From positions 5,282,501 through 5,346,500 of the forward strand of contig NC_090697.1 of the NCBI RefSeq assembly GCF_040954835.1: a stretch of 64,000 nucleotides of DNA. Direction: 5' to 3'. The number at the start of each line of letters is the position of its first letter. Positions within the stretch are counted from its first letter, which is position 1. The stretch comes from Lepisosteus oculatus (lineage: Eukaryota > Chordata > Actinopteri > Semionotiformes > Lepisosteidae). Below, piece by piece: positions 37,665 through 49,600 of the stretch. The notes under the pieces were generated by a model. It was not told the DNA's origin. It saw nothing but the letters and a program-made list of their open reading frames with translations, and ran no database searches. The translations under genes and the position numbers were made by a program.

Positions 37665-40600
37665 CTGAAATGAGAAGGTCGGTCAGCCGCCTCCTGTACC
37701 CCCCCCCACCGGGTTCGAGTCCGGAGGGCCCGCGTGACGGAACGCTTTCGTCTTCCCATCTCTAGATCCTTACAGTGTTTATTGTGTCGGTCTGTCTCGG
37801 ACTGTTCATGTCACAGAGCTACTTCTGAAGCCCCGGGCTCAATCCATTCCGTTGGACTGCGCCTCCAGAGCGCCCTGAATCTCCCTACACGGCTTCCAAG
37901 GACCTGAAGCCAGTGATCCTGACCCTACCCTGTTTCCTGGCGGCACAGTCCTGCACACAACTGGCGTTTATAACAGCACAGGACAGGAAGGGGAGGTTAT
38001 TTCTCTCAAGCCGAGGCTACGACTTTGGGCTCAGCGGTCTGTCAAGAGAACGCGCATCGTAAGGATGGAGGACTTATTCTGGGTTCCGGATACACTGTCT
38101 GAGGCACCGTCTCGAACAGACTCTTAAGAACGTAGATCAGGTTCTTCAGCGGCAACGGAAGGGTGTTGCAACTCCCTGTACCACAAGCAAGTGATAATGG
38201 CAGCACTCTTTTGTTAACCAGGATGGCACAGGACCTACTGTTGTTAAAACGAGTGCTCTCGCCGAAGAACAATGTCACTATCACTAATACAGGCCAGGCA
38301 GGTGGGAACCTGAGACCTGGATGGGGGAACATGGGACAGTGACACGGGTACACTCGCACAACATGTACACGTCCTTCCCCCCAAGCCCGAGGAGTTAACG
38401 GTGTCCCTGATATTTCCCAGCTACCCCAGACGGGTTCCCATCTATCCTAGCATGCACTCCTGGGGCTGACATCACCCTCCCCGTTGCTCGTCCTCTCAGC
38501 GCCCCATCTCTGCCTGGTTACATACCGGTAACGGGGTAGTAATGATGAGAGACAGCAGAGAGGGGATCCCAGTGCAGCCGTGCGCGCAGAGCGACACGGG
38601 GCGGCGGCGGCAGGTTGCCATGGCGACCCTGACCTTGAGCAGCTGCTCCTGCTGGCGCTCCCAGTGACGCACGTCCTGGCTCAGCGTGACGGCCACGCGC
38701 TGGGGCTCGGCCCGGCAGCGGCTGCACACCCCCAGCTGCGTCAGCTCGTCGCACACGGGGCAGTGCAGCGTGGTGAAGTACTGCGAGATGGTGCCCTTGC
38801 GCCCGGCCTCCTCGCCGCCCGCCGCCGAGCCTGCCTTCTGCACCTGCGGGGCGGAGCACCGGCGGAGGGTGAGGCGCGGGCGGGGCACAGGCCGCGAGAG
38901 CAACACGCAGGGCGCCGCACCCCCCCTCCTCACTGCTGCTGCCAGTCGGGACACGGAGGCAGAACCGAATGGGCTTCCGGATGAATTATGAGTTAAAAAC
39001 GCCGCCCAGCTCTCGCAAACTCGGGGACGCTTCTCTGAGCAGTCAGTGTGGTCGCTATCTCGCTGGTGTGACGGAGCGGGTTCTTTTTTTACAGCGCTGT
39101 GCTCTCAGCGCAGTTTTCCTGCTTGATGTCAGATTAGAAATCTTCCTAAATAAAGTAATAATACAGCAGGAAATGCATTTTAGTGAAATATGCTGCTTTG
39201 GTTAACAGCTAAAAAAACTAAAATGGACAATTAATCAATGACAAAAGTACTAAATATTAAGTTAATTAACTAAAGTGAGAGCCCACCATGTATTTCAGTA
39301 AGAGTACAAGATCAAAGTAATTCATCTTTAAAAAGGCTATCAAATGGTTTGATTAAGTAAAATCAAAGCGGAATGTTACACAGCAAATGGTACGTGAATA
39401 CTTTCATTCGTGTATTGAAATGGATTGGGCGATATAAGTTTTATTACAAACTGCACATTTTTAAAACGGTCATTTTCTTTTAATCCATAAGAATCTCCTA
39501 CCTTGTCTTCGCAGTCACACCCTTCAGACTCCAGACAGGCCACGGTGTGGAAGAACTACGAGTACTCATGTAAACGAGTGCAATACTGTGACAGATACGG
39601 CCTGCTCGCTAATTATGTTCAATAATACCCCTGGGTAACACCCCTACTCTTTTCGAGAAACGCCCTGGGATTGTTAATGACCACAGAGAGTCGGGATCTT
39701 CGATTTTACTGCGCCTTTTTTGACCGTAGTGTCCCCGTCACTTTATATTAAGATCCACACAGACCGCAGGGTGAGCGCCCCCTACTGGTCCCCCTAACAC
39801 CTCTTCCAGCAGCAGCCTCAGCTTTCCCAGGAGTCTCCCCTCCAGGTACTGACCAGGCTCACACCTGCTGAGCTCCAGTGGGCTGCCAGCTGTGAGCTGC
39901 AGGGTGCTGTTCTTGAGTCAAAGCCAACATTTAATAGCTATTCCTGCCGGTCACTGACCGATCTCACAATCCTGTCGACCAAGCTGTCCAGTCACTCTGA
40001 TGCTAAAGATCCAGATTCATTCTGATAATGATCAGAAAGGGGCTTAAACAGGGAACAACCGAGAGCAGCTAAGTATTTCATGTCACACTGCCACCTGGTG
40101 GCCTAATGAGCAATAACAGGCATCGTGTCCGGTTGCAAAGCAGCAGTGCAGCACTCCCTACGCAGAAATCACCAGCTGGAAAGTGTGCTTTTAAGAGGTC
40201 CCCTCCCTTAGCCACATCTTCAACGTGAACTATGACGTGTTTTTACAGCCCCGGTAAGAGGCAAGAGAGCTGGATGTCTGCCTCGTCAAGAGCAGCTGCT
40301 GTTTCTCACTCTCAGCCTGACAATGTCTTCTCCCCGGCGGGCCGGGGCGGAGAGGCTGGCTCACCCTGGGCAGCTCCTGGTACCAGCTGAAGACGTCCAC
40401 GCCGATCAGCGCGAAGACGCGCTCCAGCGGGGGCAGGATCTGCTTGCTGATGTAGTAGGTGGCGTTGAGCCGCAGGCCGGGGTCCTGCAGCACCTCGACG
40501 GGCCGGCGCACCAGCTGGATGAGGGGCACCCCGGGGAGCCCGTACACCACCACGTAGGGCACGCGCTCCCCCACCCGCGGCTCCAGCCGCCGGTCGTAGG

Positions 40601-43600
40601 CCAGCATGCGCCTGCAGCGGAGGAGAGAGAAGGGGGCGCCGCGTCAGCGGGCGACAGACACACTCTACCACACTGGACACCTGACAGGTGCGCAGGGCTG
40701 GGGCCCCGGGTTCAATTCTGGACCTGGGGGGGTGCTGTCTGCCTGTCCTCCCTGTGTTTGTGTGGGTTTCCTCTGGGAGCCCCTGTTTCCTCCCACAGTC
40801 CCAAAGCATGCTGGCGGGTTCGCTGACTACTGGGAAAACCGGCCCCGGTGGGAGTGTGTGTGCTTGTGTGCCCTGCGATGGACTGGGGTCCAGGCTGCCA
40901 GGCTGCCTTGTGCCCACTGCTTGCTGGGATAGGCCCTGGGCCACCCTGACCCTGGAGAGGCGGTAACTGAAAGTGATGTGATGTGAAGATTAATTCAGCC
41001 ATGCTTGCTCAGTTGGTTGCCTGGCAACTACCTTTAATTGTACACCACACACATATATACCGTACATCTATATTTTCGAATCTAATTTGTCATTTTTGTG
41101 AACCAATTTGTCTACATGTGAGTGTTCAAAAATGGAATGAAAGCAGAACGATTCAACCTCTCAACGCTGACCCCACCCCCCAGCATCGTCGGCAGCCCCC
41201 CCAGCAGCCCAGCATTCCCAGCAATCCCAGCACTGCGAATCCCAGCATTCCCAGCAATCCCAGCCCGAGCTAAACCACGTCAAGTCAGGCCCGGGGCCAG
41301 CGATGACAGGAGGGGCCACGTGGAGGCTGAGCTTGCAGTGCCTTGCAAAAGTATTCACCCCCCTTGGACTTTTTCACATTATATTGTGTTACAGCATGGA
41401 ACCATGATGTATTTAACTGAGAGTTTCTGCCACTCATCAATGCAAAGTACTCTATAATGTCAGAGTGAAAACACAAAAAATCCAGACATTTTACTAAATT
41501 GGTTAAAAATTAAATAATTGATTGCATAGGTATCCCCCCCCCAGAGTTAATACTTGGTAGGACCACCTTTGGCAGCAATTACAAGGGGGGTGAATACTTT
41601 TGCAAGGCACTGTTGTTACCTGGGCTCTTCTAAAACATAAAAGGGTGCCCACAGTGCCTCAGGAAGAGGGCGCACACACACAGGACTAGAGACCAGCTTC
41701 ACAAAATCATATCAATCAGGATCCTGTGAAGAAAGCTTAAAACAGGTCTTCTGAATTCTAGGATTGGTGAAAACCAAATTTACATTCCAAATCCTGTTCC
41801 AGCAAAGGTCTTTGTCTGTATTCAAATCCACGTTTCACACTGTGACAGCTGAGAACGGTTTGCGTGAAGCCTCACACAGAGGAAGAAAAGGGCCTGTTTC
41901 CTGCCCCCGACGTCCAGCGGATTATGCAGTGGGTGCAGAGACCACCTTGCCCCACAGGGGGGCGCTGCAGGCACGCAGTGCATACTGGAGGGGTTATATG
42001 AAACTAGACCAAGAAGCCAGAAAAGCTCGAATTGAGATCTTGCAGACGAGGGGAAGCACAGCATCTTCATTAAATTATCTGCTAGAACATCAAAGCCTTT
42101 ACTTCTCCACAGTGACAAGGCTAAAGAGGAATCTCACGTAATGAGTTGGTAATTACAGAAAGCAGGAGAATGGGCATGTCATATCCTCGGAGGGCTCATG
42201 AAGATTTCTAACTACTGCCAGATTAGAAGCTCAAAGTACGAGCTGCCTTGCTTCAGGGGAACACAAGTATGAATTTACACTTGAAGGCTACACAGAAAGA
42301 CCAGTCTCTCTTCAAAACGTCTGCTGCGCTGCCCGGATACAGCAGTATCAGGATTAAACCAGTCGGACAGTGCTCATAAAGCAAAGAAGCAGAAAGAAAA
42401 TGTAAAATCTCGGCAAAGCTAAACCTGCAGCTCTCTCGCACTGCGGAGTGGAGAATTGAATGTGCAGTCCCATTCCTTTCCAAATGGATCTAGAAATCCG
42501 AGGACGCGGTCTCTCCACGCTTCCTGGAGGGGCAGAATGAGGACTAACAGAACTACAGTCACGTGAGCGAGGAAGCGCGCGCCGACACCTTCGTTCTGGA
42601 GAGCACGGGGAAAGGGCTCAGCCAGCTCGGACCTGAACAAAACCTTATTGAACTGTTGCTAAAACGAGACGTTGCGACGAGTAAATAATACCAAGGTGTC
42701 GTTGGTGGTGATCAGATGGCGGAAAGCGCATTTCTCTCATTTCACCTAACTAGCATTTCACACCTCCTCGTACCATTGCTGAAGGGTGGCGTATCATCAT
42801 TGAATCATTTAACCATATTATTGAATGCTGGAGATGGATCATATGATCTAGTACAGCCCACACTATACATATCCCCAAGCAGGCCGGCCAAAACTCTGTG
42901 TGCGATGAGAGACCCACACAGGGGGAGGCGATGTCTGAGGCCATGTGTATAATGTAGAGAAGGTAACCAACATTATGAGGCGTAAGATGCTTGTCCCTAA
43001 AAGCTCTAGCTGGTGTGATAACACCTTAGCAGACACCATGGCCTCAGAGTTAATCAAAGAGAGATCATGAGACACTGCAGCTCGCACAAAGTGCAGGATC
43101 TTTGTCTGTTTCCAGAAATACCAATTTATTGGCCGCATTACCGAATCCCTCTACAGCTAAACCTTTCTGGGCGGCAGCGTGTGTGATTTCAAGCGCAGAG
43201 GTACCTAACTGAGGCCAAAAGGTCAGAATATATTCAGAAAGGCTGCCAGGGGAGTTACAGTCTTACACCTCCTTCTCTTCTGCGATACAAGGGATTCTAT
43301 CCTGGAGGAGTGACGTCACTCAACCCTCCTAAAAAGGTCTCAGGATAGCCAATTCATCTGTGCTGTTTTCGGCGATATTATGCTTTATTTTACATGGGGA
43401 GTCACCCAGACCCCCCCCCGCAGTGCAGGAGAAGCCAACTGGACTCAATTGTTTGTGCAATATCTGTGCCATTCAAACCAGGCCTTGTGCGTCTTCAGTT
43501 TATGTGATATGAGGCAGACAGGCTGCTAAAACCTTTGTTTTCTCATCATAATTTAGGATCGTTTCCCATGACTTTAGCATTATATAACCTTCAAATTTGG

Positions 43601-46600
43601 GTAAAGCTGGATTTAAGTTTGTTCTGATGTCTTGATGTCTTCAAATTTCAAATTTTTTGTGAAAAAAAATGTAGGATGTTCACAGTTGTTCACAGTTGTG
43701 TGCTTCAATGCAGTAGTCAGCCGTACTGTGCTGTGAGGTGGACATTATATACAGTATATAGGACAGCGCTGTGATAAGGTATGTATCCTCACTCCGCATA
43801 AATTTACTTCATTTCACGATTGAGTGATCGACAAGGTCTAATAGAGTAGGAACCAAATAGCACTGGCGTTTGCACAATATGGCCAAGCATTCTGTGATGA
43901 AAAGTGTAGATGCAAGCACTGCAAAACTGTCAAGATAACACAGCATCAAGATTCATAACAAGCACACGTACAAATACAACATAAACTAACTAAATACATA
44001 GCAGCTGTAACAAACACAACGTTCTCATTAACAACCGATTTACCCTTAAATGGTTACGGTGAAATAATTCATTATTCAAAGACCTTTTGAAAGCCATTCT
44101 CTACAAAATGTTAGTTAAGAGTTTATGATGGCTGTTGCCAGGGTAATATTATCGTCTACATTTGGGAGGTGGTAGACTTTACAAAGTTGTTTTGCTGACT
44201 TGGATTAAAATACAGTCAACTCAGCACATAGTAGTGCCTGTTCAAGGACAGGCATGTATTTCAATAGCCTGGTACTTTACAACGTGTATGAGCGGTGCAC
44301 AAAACGCCAACAAAACACTGATTACTTAGTCTAAGGAATGACATTCATTTCCCCAATTTCAACCCTTAAATATGCAATTGCAAACAGAATTTGAAGCTGT
44401 TCTTCACCTTTTAGAACTGCTCACAGGTACATTAATAATTGCTCTCAAGTTAAAAACAATTTTTTCAGAAAATGCAAGCCACCTTAATTCCACCTTCTGT
44501 TTTGAAAAGGATGAGATGATGGATTTTTTCCCAAGGTTGTAAATTAAGGGATTAAGGGAGTTAAGGGAAAATCGACAGCTGCCACTTGCAAGGGAGAAGA
44601 CCTGTTACCCCCGGGCAGACCAAGGAAGATGTGAGCAGGTATCGTCTCAATTCCCTTTCAACATTCATCTTCTGTTCTGGTACTTTGTGGGAAGCAAAAC
44701 TATAAAAGTGAAAAGATTTCTCACGGTATAGCAAGAAATAAAAAAAGTAAATGGATAAAAAAATCACTATATCCGCACAAATTACTCAAGCGGTTATGAG
44801 TAATTCTACAAATCCTTGCTTTGTTAACAGAGGTTTGGATACACTGTGGGAAGAACATTCCCAAAATCGTGACATTACTCTGTTAAAAAATGAATCTCTA
44901 ATATTTTAGAAACGTCAGAAGCACAAATGCTGAAAACAAAGCGATTTTGAAACCCCTGCAGTCTATAGTCCCTCCACAGAACTCCTCATTACAGTGCAGA
45001 AATTCTCCACAGTTTTTCCCCCCCAGAGATTTGCCTCTTGCAGTGCCAGGGGAATCGCTATAAATGTGGGCGACCCCCTCCGTACACACACCCGTCGTCT
45101 CGCACAGCTCCAGCCACGACTCCGCGGTTAACCAGAGCGGACGAGAGCCGCCGCAGGTCTGGGGAGGGCCGTCTCTGTAACGCACAGCCGTACAACGAGC
45201 GGAGGTCCTCCACCTCATTAACCTTCCACTTCACAAGCCCTTTGTGTTCTCCTTGTTCACTGGAGTCCAAGCCCAGTATCAAGATCACTTGGTGAATAGC
45301 TGCAGTCTGGGCACGTAGGTCTGTAACTATCACAGCGATTTGCAAACTCGCCACCATCAGTCAGCTATGATTGCCTTTCTTATACGTGTTCCAGCAGATT
45401 GACTATTTTAGCTCTGCTGTAAGAATGATATTCTTTCAGCTTCTTCCTAATAGCGGATATTATTATCACAAAGAAGACTGATGAGGGGGTTTAATAAAAG
45501 AAGCCAAACGGGGCCAGATGGCAACAGGAAGTCTAATCTCTGGGAACCACACCAACATACTGGTCATTGTCCAGTTGCAAATCTATGCATCCATCACCAG
45601 ACAGACGAACAGTCATAGTAGGGGTCACAGTATCCCCAAAACTTCGCACATGCAAGGTGCAGATGCAACGTAGATGAGATACCAGTCCAGCACAGGGCCA
45701 GTTTACAGACACTAATATCCGAACCCCCATGACTTTGGGAGGTGAGAAGAAACTGAGGCACCCTAAGAAAACTAACTGGGTGCAAATATAAACCCAACAA
45801 AGAAGACCCTCTACTACTGTTACGCCAACCATCACCTAACGATACTCTAACAGTCTGACTACTGCTATGCATCCAAACTGTTTGATGCTACGGACCATTT
45901 TACCTAAAGGTGCATCAGCCGTAACGTTTAATCAATCGTGCTGTTTGATAACCAGGTTTAATAGCCATCGTCCCAGTGCACTCAGTGGACAATGTGTGTG
46001 AGACAACGCACTTGTGATGTGCATATCTGAGCCGCCACAGCTCGGCGAGTCTGGTCTTATTCCTGGTTTTCATGGCGCTAAGCAGACGAGAGAATGAGAC
46101 CAGACAACCCCCAGCTATGCTGGTCCCCACAGACACAACTGGGCGGACTGTAGCTACTGGGGTACAGCACCTCCCCCAAGGCACAACAGTAGTGCCTGCA
46201 GCAGGGTCTCGAACCCACAACCTGTCAGGCGCGAGTCCAAAGTCTTCCCCCTACACTCACTGATCTATTGAACAATAGCCTCATGACATTCGGGACACTT
46301 TCTCTATATGCTGAAGATCCCTGCAGGTGGAATCGTGACTCGGGACCTTTGCTCTTGAAACACACTCCAAATCGGACAGTCCAGGAGGTGCTCTTTACAG
46401 ACCAATAAAACCTGAAGAAAACAGCCCGATGAAGCTACTCCTGCTTCTTCCTCCACCTTAACTTTACCTTAATGAGAGACACAAACAGCAAACTCCATGT
46501 GATAAATCCCAAGTCCATTCGATTAATTAGTGATGTACCTGGTGTCATGGCAGTCCCACCTGAGCTATTCACTCTTTGAGCCTGTCTCCCAAGTGGACTC

Positions 46601-49600
46601 GAGAGGCAGGCCCCAACTCTCAATCTTTTCTGCGAGAAACGTGCCACGTGGAATCAAGTTAACAGTAAGGTTATAAGGGATTGCACACATTTCGTTCATC
46701 TGCATGCGTCGCAAATGACATTTGTGTGGTCCATTTATTCGCTTCAATTTTGTTCAAATTGCGCTTCTCGGATGAAAGTCCATTTTCCCCCCAAGGCAGT
46801 GTTGCCTAGCAACGCCCAAGTAAATACAAGACGGCGGTCCTGCCTGCAGATGAGGAGATGAGCAGGCTTCACAGAGAGATTCTGGGGACGAGAAGATCCT
46901 GTACAAACCTGCGCCAGCATCAACGCCTTGTGAGCGTCTCAGCTCAGCCCCCAGCTAGGACCGCATATAGAAACCCAGAAAGGAATAAATGGCCTGAAAC
47001 ATCTATCTTTAGAAGCGCCTGCACTGCCTGCGTGATTTGGTTTCTTTACGAACATGCTATGTGAAGAAAGCCCGCCGCTTCGGGACACCAGGGACAAGCC
47101 ACCCTGCGAAGAGCTGTCCCCAGTCACCCCGAAAGCGGCAGCTCGTGCAGCCGCCACTCAAACCCGCGGCGCCACGCGGGCGGCCGTACCTGGTGAGCTC
47201 CAGGGCGGGGACGCAGGCGCCAGGCCGGTACGAGCCGCTGCCCCGGTACTCCTTGGCGAAGGTCAGGTCCTGCATGCTGGCCTTCCCCTCCAGGATCTTC
47301 ACGCACTGCCTCTGCACGTACTGCTTCACCTGGCTCACGTCGCGCGTGTCGAACAGCAGCCGGATGGAGCGCTCCAGTATCTGGGGGGCAGCAAGCAAGA
47401 GCTATGGAGGCAGACATGTACGTACTGGCAGGGAGCAACGCTTCCCAGCGAGAGCTCTCTTCTCGACTGCATTTAGCTGCGCCCCCAAGTTACCAGGCGG
47501 AGCGGTGGCACTGTGGCTCAGGATCTGCTCCGGTGGCTGGAAGGTTGCTGGTTCGAATCCCGCGGCCGGCAGAGGAATCCTACTCCACTGGGCCCCTGAG
47601 CAGAGCCCCGTCACCCCAAGTGCTCCAGGGGTGCTGTATAAATGGCTGACCCTGTGCTCTGACCCCCAGCTTCTCTCCCTGTCTGTGTGTCTCATGGAGA
47701 GCAGGCTAGGGTATGCGAAAAGACAAATCCCTAATGCAAGAAATTGTATGTGGCCAATAAAGTGATCTTATCTTACGCTCGGAAGCAAAGTAAGGAAGAA
47801 CGCAGTACACTTTAGCAGCGCACTCAGTGAATGGATCACCCTTCTCAATGTTTTAGCAAAGCTGTGCCCCCATTCAGATCTACATGAATGGGAGGTGGTG
47901 TTTTTATTTAAACTGGCATACTTCTGATTCTGCAAGCGATCGCCAGCTTTCACAGGGTGGACCGAAACGGTTTCTAATCCGTCGCAATACCGCTACCTTG
48001 GACACGGCAGGACAGCCATCTCTGCGCACCGTCTCGATGCCCTTGGCGTCAAAGGCCGGGTCCTTCTGGTCCAGGCTTTCGTACATGTAGCCCACATACC
48101 TCTTCTTCGTCTGCAGCACACATGGCAAATACACCTGAACAGGACAAGCGCAGGCATCAGCCGACAGTTTCACAGAGCTGGGCTCAGCTGCACTTTCAGC
48201 ACTCCCGAATTTCCTTTTCCCTGGGCAAAATAAAACCGGTCAAGCAGGGAGCTGCGCCAGCAGGGGTGGGCCGCAAAGGAACGGGAAAAGGTTTATTCCC
48301 TGCTGGAAAGAGAAGAGAGGTTTGGCTGTGGAGCCCTCCTCTGGTATGGCGATGACATCGGTAGAGGAATAGGAGGTGGTCAGAAAGTCTGGTCTTGGAA
48401 CAGATCGCTGTGGAGAGACGGAGAGAGGAGGAGGAGGGGAGCCCAGGGAGGAGGGGGAGAAGGACAGGCGAAGAGATCTAGAAAAAAGATTTAGCGGAAG
48501 GCATAGTGGGGCACAGCAGAAGTGGGCTGTAGAAGGTGGGAGCTGCATCAGCATGCGTGGCCTACAAAGGAACAGGCGAAGGTCCATTCCACGCTGAAAG
48601 GAAATGAAAAGAAACAACGTTTCGGCTGTGTTTGACATTCAGTCTCTTCACAGCGATCTGTTCCAGGACTAGACTTTCGATCCACCTCCTATTTCTCTAC
48701 CGATGTCATGGTGAAGCCTTCTTCGGCTGTCAAATAAAACTGACCTCAAGGATGAGCGAAATCGTAAAAAACATATCTTACTTTTCTTACGGAACTCCTC
48801 AGGAATAAAAGCACCAAACCAGACTCCAACAGCTTTTCAAAATCTTAAAATTATTTAAGGTTTAAGACTCTACAGACCACCTAAATCTGTACTGTTCATC
48901 ATCCACTGAGTCTTCAAGTGCTCATAGCCTGTAAGCTGAGGCCTGTGAGGAAGCACCTGGTTACTATCACTGGCAACAGTTTCCTGCTGTTTTAGTGTAC
49001 AGGCTATGGGCTCTGGTACCTTCTCAAACTTCAGCTTGACTGGCTTGGGGTTGGTCGCGGTCACAGCCTCGGCAATCTCGTTCCCGATCTTGAACGCCTG
49101 CTCTTTGGTAGCTCCTTTCAACAGCACGAACATGCTGGAGGAAGAAGACCATGGATGAAGGCAACAGGTTCTCCACAGGGGAACAGAGCGGCGAAGGATC
49201 TTAGTACAAAAGTGCCATTCGGATTGCATAACTTTAACCTAAAACCGTGGCAAAATGAAAACGGCCCAAGGGGATTAGAATTGCTTAAACCCAAAACTAC
49301 AGTATACAAGCACACGTCTTTAGACGGGAAAGCTGCCAATTCTTTAGATGTGAAAACACGGATGGATAAGGCCGAGGGGGGTGGTTTTGTGTGTAGCTGG
49401 ACAACCGATGGGGCTGCTACTGGTGTAGATCACAACCCCTCACTGGGCCGACTGGTCCCGCAGACTGCATGCGCAAAGTCCGCTCTCACCTGTCCGTATC
49501 GCCGTACACCACCTGAGCCCCCCACTTCTTAGTGTCGTTCACCAGCTTGATGGCTCTCTCCAGGGTCTCCCTGGCCTTGTGCACGATGCTGTCGCCCACC

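Larger units (their letters stand above)
40612..47189. other. rev3l large intron (6.6 kb)
   Basis: It contains a family A repeat (40690-40970), a short AGCAATCCC-type repeat near 41.2 kb, a Tc1-type MITE (41336-41612), a decayed family A piece near 45.66-45.80 kb and a SINE (46085-46265). The AT-rich 41.65-44.9 kb stretch shows nothing I can name. A frame on the minus strand at 45.06-45.36 kb has no recognised family. Confidence 0.75.

Noticed and set aside
45533..45835. 100-codon minus-strand frame
   Set aside because: It overlaps a decayed family A repeat piece (CCAGTCCAGCACAGGGCC ... GACTTTGGGAGG); not a gene.
46072..46263. Possible tRNA gene from the GGTTCGAGACC box
   Set aside because: No cloverleaf can be completed around it; it is part of a SINE.
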